In this document: positions 54,901-64,000 of the stretch, piece by piece
Numbering within the stretch: the first letter of the stretch is position 1
Layout: the number at the start of each line of letters is the position of its first letter
Assembly (NCBI GenBank): GCA_963971575.1
Contig: OZ020619.1
Location: 22,016,813 to 22,080,812, forward strand
From: Liopterus haemorrhoidalis
Lineage: Eukaryota; Arthropoda; Insecta; Coleoptera; Dytiscidae
Direction of reading: 5' to 3'
DNA: 64,000 nucleotides
The notes under the pieces: generated by a model
Told to the model about the DNA's origin: nothing
The model's input: the letters and a program-made list of their open reading frames with translations, nothing else
Databases searched by the model: none
Made by a program: the position numbers and the translations under genes

Positions 54901-55015
54901 TCTCGTGATTGGCTAGCTGGAGACACCCTGTTTTTTGATTGGCTGACAGGTGACACCCTCTCCCGTGATTGGCTAACGGGTGATATCCTGTCCCGTGATT
55001 CGCTGACTGGCGATG
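54901..55015 (+). repeat. Tandem array, 30-bp unit, 4 copies
   Basis: Three full units and one partial unit of the form TCCCGTGATTGGCTAACGGG followed by TGACACCCTG. It lies between the 121-bp array and the Helitron-like 3' hairpin. Confidence 0.9.
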
Positions 55016-55520
55016 AAATTAAGATACGTTAAAAAATAAAACCAAATACACATACAAACAATTAAAATTTTTATATTATAAATCCGTCATTGTTGACGGG
55101 TAATAACCTAGTAAATAATAATTTTTACTAATATATACTCTGTAATTTTTATTAAAAGGTATTCATTCATAATTTTATAATTAATTTTATGACTGGATCG
55201 CCTTGTACGTATATATACAATATGGCATTGATATTGGTGTTCCGCATTTTTTTTTTTTTTAAATCAAATGTGTTGAACCTCGAAAAGGTTAAGGACCACT
55301 GGTATAAATGAATAATTGACAAACATACCCCAATAATTATGGCAAAAACCAAGACTCAGACCAACGATGGTGAGTACTTTGATAGCATAGAGTAGAGCCT
55401 GCTTAACCCCGCATCAGGCGCAGTGGATTTTTTTAATAACAATTATTTTCCTGATGTCACAAATAGCAAGTTTTTTAAATTCATTGTTAAATGGCATAAA
55501 GATGGAACACTCAAAACAAA

Positions 55521-55888
55521 AATCTGTTTCCGTCTTCAGCGATCACGAGAAGTGATAAACATTTCAATTTACTTTGAGTTTTATACCGGGCATTGTAAGA
55601 GTGGGACCAGGTTATAGGTGTGTTGCTATTAGTTGGATGGTTGGGATCCGCTATAGGTAGGGATGGAACTACCTGCGGAGGATCAACGACCGGATTTAGG
55701 TTGTTTGTCACATTATTGTTTGGTAATGAGTTGTTTGTTACCGGATTAGTGACTTGAGGATTAGAAATCACCTTACCAATAGCAACACACCTATAACCTG
55801 GTCCCACTCTTACAATACCCGGTATAAAAACTCGAAGTAAATTGAAATGTTTGTCACTTCTCGTGATCGCTGAAGACGGAAACAGATT
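55521..55888. mobile_element. Fold-back element with 110-bp arms
   Basis: The arms at 55521-55630 and 55779-55888 are inverted with about five mismatches; the loop is 148 bp. The outer end of the right arm reads GATCGCTGAAGACGGAAACAG, the CTGAAGA...GAAAC motif also found in the fold-backs at 17.9 and 35.8 kb. The loop translates on the minus strand as an Asn/Pro-rich stretch (ITNPVTNN-like) of no known family. No target duplication could be fixed. Confidence 0.6.
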
Positions 55889-56129
55889 GTTGAGCAGTTT
55901 CCAAAACGTCCGAATATATTTTATATACTCATGAAGTATTATATCTTTTTTATACTAATACTCATTATCTTATAGTATTCTATCCTAGTACTATCAGCAA
56001 TGGCCAACGTCCAAAATAACGGTGTCCGTATTAATATGTAATGTAAAATTTGGCATCTTCAAAATTAATTTTTAGCAATGATTTCTCAAAAAATATATAA
56101 AAATTATATTCAATCGCCAACGATGATGG

Positions 56130-56425
56130 ATAAAATAAAATAAAATAATAGGTTCCCAACGCCTAGATAGGCGTATAAGGGGAAGGGAAGGTAAGTTCTC
56201 CGTTCCTAGATATGAAAGCCACGTGGTCAGTGTGCCGTTTCGACCGGTCCTATTATCCCTGAATGAACAGGTACTCATTTATAAGAATTAAATACTTGAG
56301 GCAGAGTCGACCCCAGTGCTGTCTGCACAATATCGGAAGATAAAAATCCGAAGGAGGTGGGAGGTATCGAACCAGCGTCCCAGTGCTCCGTAGGCAACAG
56401 TCTTTCCACCGAACCACGGCAACTC
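56130..56425 (-). repeat. tRNA-derived SINE (family A), best copy
   Basis: On the minus strand the head reads GAGTTGCCGTGGTTCGGTGG. Box A TGGTTCGGTGG (about 56405-56415) has one mismatch to consensus. Box B GGTTCGATACC (about 56367-56377) matches exactly. The body holds a TCGGATTTTTATCTTCCGA hairpin and GGACCGGTCGAAACGGCACA. The tail is a run of TTTTA units at 56130-56147. The earlier copies at 440-735 and 27523-27751 share the body. Confidence 0.8.
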
Positions 56426-56639
56426 AAGAAAAACTCAACTCAATGGTTAAAATATTGATACGAAATTAATGAACCTATTTAATTAAAAATTAATTTCTGT
56501 ATTGGTTCAATAAGTAAAGCACTTTACTTTGAGTTGTAGACAAATTTCAAGACAGTTACTTGTTTGGACAATTGTACCACAATCATATTCTCAATTTTAA
56601 GGAATCAATATACACATAATATTTAATTAGACACACTAG

Positions 56640-57400
56640 CATATATTTGTCGCTTGATATGAATGTTGTCCGTTCACTTGTTATTAGCTTAAATACTGCA
56701 AAAACTAATTATTATTCAGGCAAATTTGACATACCATTGAACAGTGTTCTAAACATAAAAATATATTACACTTCCTATAGTTATCTGGATATTCTAGCTT
56801 TTTTGCATCAACATTTGTTATGCATGTTCCACAGCAATCCCATTTTCGATTTCAGGTCGAAGCTTGAACTTGTCTCAAAGGTAATATCCTTTGTTTTAGG
56901 GAAACATGAAGTTCTGTTGTAGGCGCGGTGTATTTAATAGACACCACAACCACAATACGCGGGATTATTTTTGCACAAAAACGCTTACCATCTCAACGAG
57001 TAACTATATATACTAAAAAGGAAGGTATAATAAGTTCTATCAAAGATAATAAGTATAATTTAAAAAAATGGTATTTCAATTATTTAGATAAAAAAATTAC
57101 ATTTGTACTATTTTGGTTCACATCCAGTACACTGCGCAAAATCAAAATTATAGGGCGTCGAATTGATGAAAAATTTCAAACTACTACTAGCAAAATATAG
57201 TATGGATTTAACAACACATTTCCTCAACAAATATTAAGTTTTCGATCAGCATTGTTGGACAAAATTAAATTATGTTCCAGTTCAAGAGAACTTGCAAAAA
57301 TATTTTTAATAGACTCTAGACAATATTATCCAATTTCGACGATATATGCACAGCTTTTAGGCTGTTTTCCTATAACATCTGCGTCAGTTGAGAGGTAATT
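56640..57400 (+). pseudogene. Possible hAT transposase relic
   Basis: Two broken frames of 90-91 codons and a third short one run in order. The last reads SRQYYPISTIYAQLLGCFPI and TSASVER before a stop. This resembles the C-terminal dimerisation segment of hAT transposases (Tyr-Pro-x-x, then Leu/Ile-Pro-Val/Ile-Thr-Ser-Ala-Ser-x-Glu-Arg-Ser). The upstream frames have no clear match. An alternative is a LINE tail. If correct, it is the only hAT coding remnant in a window full of hAT-dependent elements. Confidence 0.35.
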
Positions 57401-58970
57401 GAGAAGTGGCATTACCGGTGGCGGCGCTGTGCTCCAAGGCAATATGGCTGTTGTCTCTAGTTGTCAATATCGAGGTGTATAACAGAAGGTGGGCATCAAA
57501 TTACAGTATTTAAAGTTTAATTTCAGCAGATGTATTGAAGTGTAATTTGTAGCTGAGCAGGTGTTAAATGCCGGATACGTAATTTTATGTGGTGCATCTA
57601 AGTGTCGGTCATCTGAATTTACATTATATGGATTCAGTTTACAAAAAAGTGCATTATGTTCATTGCCTCAAGAAATAAAATTAGTTTTGGTTGGACAGGA
57701 GCACCTAAAAGTTAAATATGCAACTTGCAGGTGCAAGCATATTAGTGCAGTTTTGTTTTTCTGCGACAAATGTAATGAACAAACTCGCATAGTATCACTT
57801 ACTTTTTAACTCAAAATATATTCCCATGGCTTCCTTCTGTCCGTAACCATATATTTTCCAATCTAGACTTAATATTAACTTTTCCCTCCATTTTTCTTAA
57901 GAAAAGAAAAAACTAAGATGCCTATCTTTGTCCTGTCTCGAATGACAGCCAAAAACACTACAATTTGTTCTACTTTTATAGTTTTTCACTTCTATCGACA
58001 TTCTAACGAAAATCCAATACTAGAACATATGTAATAAATTCAAACAGTACTAGAGCGCCTGGTACAATATTTGACCACCAGACTGCGTATTCGAGCGTGT
58101 CAGTTCTCAATTTTCAAAGTTCAAAATCATAAAAAATTAGTACTGTAGGATAACAGCGGTTGAGTGACTTAATATTAATTAGTGTTGAAATGGATCGTAC
58201 AAGATCAATGAATTATGAAGATTTAATAGACATTTTGGCAGTAGCTAAAAGTCGAAAAAACTGTTTTAAACAATAAATGTATACCTATAAATCTCTTAGT
58301 AAGTTTTTTAATATTAGTATATTTTAGTATATTTATTTCTTCTTTTAAGAACTTTTTTTGTTTTTTTATATTGTTGATTTTCTAAAATTGATATCGTAAT
58401 TTTAATTAAGTTTGCCAATCTTAGGGCGAAGAAAATGTTTCTGGACACTAGCGCAACTTGAAATTGCAAGGTCACTGTTCACATCAATGTGCAATTACTC
58501 TGATTGTGCCTAATATTTAGAACATTCGTTATTTTCCGTCGGTCGTCGGTTTAACCCTCACCAAACATTATAAATGACGATGACTGCATAACACTCGAAA
58601 TATGCATTTAACTAAATAAATGTTTGCCGAAGAAAATGTGCTGTTTATTTTTACCATTTATAAAACCTTCACATTTAACAAATAACCACCATAATTATAA
58701 TTATTTGATATCTTTGACCTCACTTAGCAGGTACATTTGAACCAAAATTATTTAATGTATGCTACTCGCCGCTGCTTTAAAATTGCATGTTAAGCTGTTC
58801 TTCTAGATTTGCACATAGTCTTGCCATAAATACTGTTACAAAGTTATCATGAAGATGCTTAAAGATATTTTCGTTTTCTTTTAGTATATAATAATACAAC
58901 CATGCATCTTAAATAAGAATCACCAATCAGTTTTCAAAATGATCACGTCTAGCCGTTTCAAGCCTTTTAT
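57401..58970. other. Stretch with short frames of unknown meaning
   Basis: An 82-codon open frame at 57561-57809 (starting GTG; Cys pairs in CRCKHISAVLFFCDKC) has a zinc-finger-like spacing but no family I recognise. At 58191-58277 a 28-codon frame starts MDRTRSMNYEDLIDILAVAK. Neither has support as a gene. Confidence 0.3.
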
Positions 58971-58972
58971 TC

Positions 58973-59440
58973 CAGGGCTTCGAACCGCTATTTTTTTCGT
59001 TTCGGTTTTTGTTCCGGTTCAATTAAAAAAATATCGGTTCGGTTCCGGTTTTCTTTCCGGCAAAAATAACGGTTTTTTTCGGTTTTCGGTTCTGTTCCGA
59101 GTGATAAATTTTTAAATGATTTTATTTGTATTAGAAATTTATTTACTATAATTTAGAAGAACATTTTATTTCTTATTTTGTAATAATCATACCAAGGCCG
59201 CTACCAGAGGTGGGTTCTGGGCGTTCACCCCCCCCCCCCGATATAAAAGAAGCGCATTTTTTTTACTTAAGAGTAAAAAAAATTACCTTTTTTTCTGCTA
59301 ATCAGTTTAAAAAATAATCTTAAATTAAATGTATTTTATATTCACTCCCATAAACATTATCTGAACCGAAATAAACCGATATTTTTTTTTCGGTTCAGCT
59401 CCGGTTTTCGTTCCGACAAAAATAACGTTTTCATCAGGGT
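58973..59440. mobile_element. CGGTT-repeat-rich hAT-like element end(s)
   Basis: CAGGGCTTCGAACCGCTAT at 58973 is a typical hAT left end. Degenerate GGTTCCGGTTTT units cluster at 58990-59100 and again, in direct orientation, at 59355-59430. In between, a C(n) run and GGGTTCTGGGCGTTCACC suggest a nested MITE. The right end was not resolved. Confidence 0.45.
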
Positions 59441-59513
59441 GTGCATCCTTTCGCAGTGCGTGTCTTCTTGCAAGCCATGTCCTGAAGCACAGACCAAAAT
59501 TTGTAGTCTAGAG

Positions 59514-59947
59514 CAGTCGAGCGCAAACTATTTTTATTTCCGACCTCCCATTTTAAGTAAAATTTTGTCGCGACCCCTGGATAGACAATAGATGTTTTTT
59601 AATCATCAACGTAGTTAAAGTAAAATTCTTTCTGGGATTTGCACTTACAGGGTGTTCTTACAAGAGTGTCGGTGACATCATCGATTAAAATACCGCGCGC
59701 ATGTTAGTAAAGACTAGTATTAGTATGCTCTGATTAGGTATTAATACAGACAATTGTTTTCGTAAAAAAAAAAGTTTTATTTTTATAAAGAATAAAATTT
59801 CATTTCACTATTTTACTGGTACCTGATACTTGTTGAAGAAAAGCCTTATATTTTTTATAGTCATACAAATTTCTTTGAATTTGGCGACCTCGAAAATTTT
59901 TCTCGCGGCTCCCAGAGGGTTCACGACCCACGGTTTGCGCACTACTG
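59514..59947. mobile_element. hAT-type element, 434 bp, perfect 8-bp TSD GTCTAGAG
   Basis: GTCTAGAG lies at 59506-59513 and 59948-59955. The ends are CAGTCGAGCGCAAAC and GTTTGCGCACTACTG. The interior has GCGACCCCTGG and CACGACCCACGG blocks. No transposase is encoded. Confidence 0.85.
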
Positions 59948-60115
59948 GTCTAGAGAGCTTTCAAGCCACTGCTACGCAGCCTTCGCATTATGGGTTGGCG
60001 CTGGATCTCGCTGGAAGCTCCAATGGTGACCAGCATGTACTATGTAGGTTGAAACACTAGGTACTATGAAAAATGAAGCCCTAGTGATACCGTCATAGCT
60101 TCCGCCTCATCAAAC

Positions 60116-60385
60116 CAGTGGCGTACACAAGGGGGGTCCAAGGGGTCCGCCCCCCCCTTTCTGTAAGCAGTGAGGACTTTTTTTTGCTCTTTACTTGAAA
60201 TATAGAAGTGAGGACCTTTTTTTGCTCTTTACTTTCAAATTTAGAAGTGAGGACCTTTTTTTGCTCTTCACTTGAAATTGTAATTTTGCCCTGTGTTTAT
60301 AATAAGTTTTAAGTATATAATATTTCTTTATAAAAATTATGTATAATTGGACCCCTCCCAAGCCAAAAATTTGTTTGCGCGGCTG
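60116..60385. mobile_element. hAT MITE, 270 bp, perfect 8-bp TSD CATCAAAC
   Basis: CATCAAAC lies at 60108-60115 and 60386-60393. The left end is CAGTGGCGTACACAAGG and the right TTTGCGCGGCTG. It carries three tandem copies (about 60168-60275) of a unit of about 45 bp, AGAAGTGAGGACCTTTTTTT followed by GCTCTTTACTT. That is the largest array of this motif in the window. Confidence 0.85.
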
Positions 60386-60393
60386 CATCAAAC

Positions 60394-60900
60394 CATAACT
60401 GAAGTAGAGTAATGGCTTGTGTAGATCATTGGCGCTTTCTCACAAGCTTCTCGTGAGAACTTTTATCATACAACATGCAAGTTTTCATGAAAATCTATCA
60501 AGAAACCATTTATAACTCTATTGACGTGTGGTCGCAGAAACTTAAGTGCTCTGTAACGACCATGGGTGGTCATTTTGAAAACTGATTGGTGTTTCTTGGT
60601 TTATATGTATCTACGTATTATGTTCTAAAAAAAATAAAATATCTTTAAGCATCTTGGCAAGACTAGATTTATTCCTTGCATCTCTTTCCCCTTATCTTGA
60701 CACAAGCGCGCACCCCATAGAAGAGGCTCAGGGGCTTGAACTCCAAAAACACGTGGTTTTTACGTGTTTTTATCAAAATATAATAGATAACCCTCCCCCC
60801 CCAAGCTCCAAAAACATGTCGCTGGTATGGTTGTTACACGTTTTCGTTAAAATAGAAGTGAGGACCTTTTTTTGTCATCCATTATGTTTAGAGGTGGATA
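60394..60900. other. Stretch with hAT MITE debris
   Basis: GCGCGCACCCCATAG at 60708 and a GAAGTGAGGACC-T(n) motif at 60855-60875 look like parts of a broken MITE. No gene was recognised. Confidence 0.35.
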
Positions 60901-60901
60901 C

Positions 60902-61993
60902 ATTTTTAGGGTTTTGTAGGTATGACCAAAAAACCCTTATACCGTCATTTTGTCGTCTATCTGTCTGTCCGTCTGTCTGTTCGATAAAAATTGTAGCCAA
61001 ACGGCTAAACCTAGAGAGTTGAAATTTGGCATGCTTATACAACTCTTTGACCCACACATAGGAAAAATACTAAAACATCTAAAAATCATATCCCCATAAA
61101 ATTATAAACAAATATGTGCAAATCGAAAAAAAAATTTTTTTTTTTAAAATTCTGAGTTGGGTATCAAATGAAAGCATTTAGTACGTGGATTAACGATCAA
61201 AATTTTATTTTTGTAAAATAAATTATTTTGACGCGATTTTTGCCAAAATTGTGCAAAACAAATTTTGTCCACACCCTGTAGCCCAGATGGTTTAAACTAA
61301 AAATCTGAAAAAATTCTAAGTAATGTACATTGGTGTGAACCGGAATAATACAACAGGAATTTTTGATCAGATTATGTTTTCGGGAAAATAACACATTTTT
61401 TGTTTTTTGGTTGACGATGTACAAAATAGTTATGTAAGACACTATACTAGAAGGCGTATTCTGGTCTAATGGTTAGCTTGCTCGCTTGCTACGCAGCAAT
61501 CTATGGTTGGCTCCCGGGCAGAGAAGACAATTTTATTTTTTATTTTTTTTTTTTCATTTTTATTTTGTTTAAATTATTTTGTCAAAATTATAGTTATATT
61601 TTGGCAAATGTTGCATTTAATTTTTAAGAGCGTAAATTTAATAACCAGTTGGAATTGCTGGAATTATATTTTCATTCTATGTGTCATGTATATGAAACGA
61701 TAGTGGCGGACCATATGACTTAAAACAACCAATGGAAGCCATAGGCGCAATTTTCAAAATCTTTAGAAACCTAAATAATGGTATTAGGTATTCGAATTAA
61801 AATTAACAAAAAAATATATTAACATAAAATTTGTCTTTAAAGCTCTTAGATTAACAGACGATAAATTATTTTAAAGATATCGTTCATTTTTGCCGTGATT
61901 ATTACAAATCAAAATTTGTCCTACACACTCAGCATGCCGCCTTCACTTATTATATACCTGCGAAACTCTGAAATGTGTGAAAATTCACACTTC
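60902..61993 (+). repeat. R1 repeat, near-complete copy with tRNA-like head
   Basis: It starts TTTTTAGGGTTTTGTAGGTA and ends GTGTGAAAATTCACACTTC. It contains a GTCTGTCCGTCTGTCTG run (60955-60982), GAAATTTGGCATGCTTATAC, the tRNA-like segment and the ACACTCAGCATGCCGCCTTC block. It lies inverted relative to 45276-46320. The three open frames within it are not conserved in other copies. Confidence 0.75.
61451..61520 (+). repeat. tRNA-like segment within R1
   Basis: Box A TGGTCTAATGG fits the consensus exactly. Box B is decayed (GGTTGGCTCCC). It is collinear with the minus-strand segment at 45766-45832. Confidence 0.6.
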
Positions 61994-61999
61994 ACTTTT

Positions 62000-62770
62000 T
62001 ATAATTTAAAAAATTTCGGCTTTTGATCCCCCCCCCCAATTCCTGGTATCGCGCCTTTCTTGACAGATTTTATAGATTTACGCTTGGAACGTAAACATAA
62101 CTCATCTCTTACTTTTATAATTTTTGATAATATTAAGTTCTATTGCGAGCCTAACTCCTAACTATTATATTACGCATACAACCTAGCTTGGTGTATTTAT
62201 TAAACACACCGCGCCCGATGATGGGTTAATATAAATGCAGTTCCTATAACGTGTAGTAGTATTTCACACTTGAAACCACGAGAGAATTTATACCAGTTTC
62301 GATCACCGTTAAGTATTACATCTATGATTAATGTGGGATTTGACTGATTCTCTAGTGTGGCTAGATGTCAAATCTTTAATAACCTACAATTTGAAGATAT
62401 TCTTTATTGCTGTCCTACTTTCAAGTGTTTTAAATTATGATCCTTAACCTTTACAAAATGTTATGTACAAATGAAATGTGTATTTAATGTATTTGTTCAT
62501 TGTATGTGTATGTAATGTAAATTTAATATATTTATATCTTAATGTATTAGAAAAAGATGTGTACAGGAATCTATTAAGAATCATTGTATAATTAACTGTA
62601 AATATGACATTGTATTTGCAAGGTTGTTCCAACTTTTGTTTTAGCAGTAAGAACTATTTATTTTTGTTCTTGTTTGGGCACTGTCAGTCTTTAGGCCGCA
62701 CTTATATAATTCTTCCTTCTCGATTTATTAAGTGCCATGTCTTGACATACCAATGACCTATCTCGTATAT
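62000..62770. other. AT-rich stretch, no gene recognised
   Basis: No supported features. A run of C at 62029-62037 follows the R1 end. Confidence 0.35.
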
Positions 62771-62771
62771 C

Positions 62772-62928
62772 CAGGGCCGGCGGATGGCCAAATGCCAAAT
62801 GAATGTAAAAGCAGTGAGGACCTTTTTTTAAACCTTCCCCAGGGCTCAAAAAAAGCTAGTTACGCCCTGCCTAGGGGCGCTCAATTAAATCTTGCCTACG
62901 GGCGCCACAGACCCTCGCGCCGGCCCTG
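62772..62928. mobile_element. hAT MITE, 157 bp, perfect 8-bp TSD CGTATATC
   Basis: CGTATATC lies at 62764-62771 and 62929-62936. The ends CAGGGCCGGCG and CGCCGGCCCTG are exact inverted repeats. One AGTGAGGACC-T(n) motif lies inside. It is the shortest of the clear hAT MITEs here. Confidence 0.88.
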
Positions 62929-62936
62929 CGTATATC

Positions 62937-63290
62937 AATATTTGTTGGATATTCGGTTAGCTGATCCCTGCATCTTTTGCAAATCTTCCCACTGGTAGAT
63001 AACTGGAAATTTTGCTTCCCAGATCTTGGATTACCATGAGGTAAAAGGACATAATGGTAATATGGCCTCTTACCTTATCGTCACGTATCCTACCTACTGT
63101 AATCGTCTACCTCTTATTTCTTGTGTGATACTTCGAGACCATTTCTCTGATAATTTCATTCTTACATCTTCTACATTTACCATTGATTTGGATTTTTCAG
63201 GAAATTTAATGTAATATTTTATAAAAACTTTGAAGATGTTGTCGTATTCGCTTTGTTAAGGTGCAAGTTTCGGATCCATACACGACATAT
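62937..63290 (-). pseudogene. Possible RTE-like LINE fragment
   Basis: Minus-strand frames give VYGSETCTLTKRIRQHLQSF near 63285 and WEDLQKMQG near 63000. These resemble the Tyr-Gly-x-Glu-Thr-Trp-Thr-Leu-Thr-Lys segment and the C-terminal Arg/Trp-x-x-Leu end of RTE-type ORF2. Everything between is shifted. The MITE at 62772-62928 would then lie inside the LINE's 3' part. Confidence 0.35.
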
Positions 63291-63299
63291 ATTTTATTC

Positions 63300-64000
63300 A
63301 CTGATTTTAGGTATAAAAAACCATTTAAGAAATGCGTGTTTGTGTCTTGTTAGAAAATAAGAATACAAATGTTTGATACATTTTAAAATTACCTTAATTT
63401 TTAATTTTGAAAAGTACGAATTTAATGTTAAATGCCAGTATGTGCTCCATAGCAAATAAAAAAGTACTTTTCTCATTTTTTTACTATGCATTTTTGCAAC
63501 TAGGAGGAGTCAATTCAAGAGTCATATTTACACTACAATAAATTACCATAAAAGTCAACAGATGTTTTTTTTCGGAAAAAATAAATTTTGATATAATAAA
63601 CGTCAATAGTTTTATACTGAAATGTTATTTTATTTAGGCAAACCTACAATATTTAAAAAAAGGCAAACTAAATCTTTATTGTATAATATTTATTTATTTA
63701 TTAACGTATTTCCTTACAGCAGAGAACAAACAGATAAAAATAACAATAAAACAGTAAACAAAAATTATGAAAAAGCATGATAAATTAAGTAAAACTGATA
63801 GACCTAACTTGGTTAGTAAATGTGTTAAAAGACATATAAAAAAAATCCAGAGTTTTATTATTATTTAATACTCCAATAATACTGCAATAAAACAGCGACT
63901 GGGAACAAAAATCACACCGTTTATAACTTTATATAGAAAACACATATCGGTTAATGATTACTCACTTTCACGGAATTCTATTCACTATAATAACATATTT
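63300..64000. other. AT-rich stretch, no gene recognised
   Basis: TATTTATTTATTTATTAACG near 63690-63710 resembles a minus-strand LINE tail. Nothing else could be supported up to the window edge. Confidence 0.35.

Larger units (their letters stand above)
53464..55111 (+). mobile_element. Helitron-like non-autonomous element, 1648 bp
   Basis: It starts TCTACTAGCTGGAGTACCCC after an A. It ends with a 6-bp hairpin (CCGTCA-TTGT-TGACGG, 55084-55099) followed by GTAATAAC and CTAG, then T. A 5' TC, a 3' hairpin followed within about 10 bases by CTRR, insertion between A and T, and no terminal inverted repeats or target duplication are the Helitron hallmarks. Inside are the R2 body (53581-54157), a 121-bp tandem array and a 30-bp tandem array. 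There is no Rep or helicase frame. Confidence 0.6.

Noticed and set aside
57561..57809. 82-codon frame with paired cysteines as a zinc-finger gene
   Set aside because: It has no ATG start, no known spacing pattern and no neighbouring exon support.
60902..60985. R1 end as a Helitron terminus (CTAA after a hairpin on the minus strand)
   Set aside because: The candidate stem has a long loop and the opposite end does not begin with TC.

Overview
This window looks like animal nuclear DNA, most likely from an insect with a large, AT-rich, repeat-dominated genome. The evidence is the mixture of element types: a Mos1-like (mauritiana subfamily) mariner, a Jockey-type LINE, CR1/RTE-like LINE relics, tRNA-derived SINEs, Penelope-like and Helitron-like pieces, and many hAT-type non-autonomous elements. 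A few short stretches look like spliced host exons. There are no prokaryotic operons, rRNA genes, CRISPR arrays or intact viral genes. The species cannot be told from the sequence.

Host coding signal is small. A probable 3'-terminal exon (2960-3050) ends in a stop followed by two AATAAA signals. A second exon-like block (about 31857-32161) is much richer in GC than its surroundings. A short THAP-like first exon (872-942) ends in a consensus splice donor. None could be assigned to a named gene.

Layout, left to right. 0.4-6.7 kb: SINE, Helitron-type repeat, terminal exon, a 902-bp hAT-type element, and a minus-strand LINE split by a 908-bp hAT-type element. 7.2-10.3 kb: dead mariner, LINE relic with a hairpin-rich 3' end, and a second 908-bp hAT-type element. 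11-15.3 kb: a GTATCTAGATAC-rich element and two MITEs. 16.3-18.4 kb: one LINE interrupted by a MITE, a hAT MITE and a folded-back Penelope-like fragment. 20.5-24.5 kb: a nearly full-length but broken Jockey-like LINE. 24.9-26.0 kb: an element with about 320-bp inverted repeats. 26.7-30.6 kb: RTE relic, SINE fragment, MITE and Helitron-type repeat. 31.1-33.5 kb: mariner-derived MITE, host exon and Mos1-like mariner. 34.1-36.2 kb: minus-strand LINE carrying a hAT-type element and a fold-back. 37-44 kb: hAT MITEs, a palindromic mariner derivative, and a Helitron-type repeat holding a SINE. 45-50.6 kb: several copies of an abundant 1-kb repeat (R1) plus a Foldback/MULE-type element with a 9-bp target duplication. 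52-55.1 kb: hAT MITE and a Helitron-like element with internal tandem arrays. 55.5-64 kb: fold-back, SINE, hAT relics and another R1 copy.

The most distinctive pattern is how often an element end is duplicated in inverted orientation to make a long, near-perfect fold-back (17.9, 24.9, 35.8, 41.4, 47.4 and 55.5 kb). Several of these arms carry a recurring CTGA(A/T)GA-stem-GAAA motif that resembles a decayed hammerhead-ribozyme core. Target duplications give the order of nested insertions. Nothing in the mobile elements appears able to move by itself: every recognised transposase or polymerase reading frame is broken.
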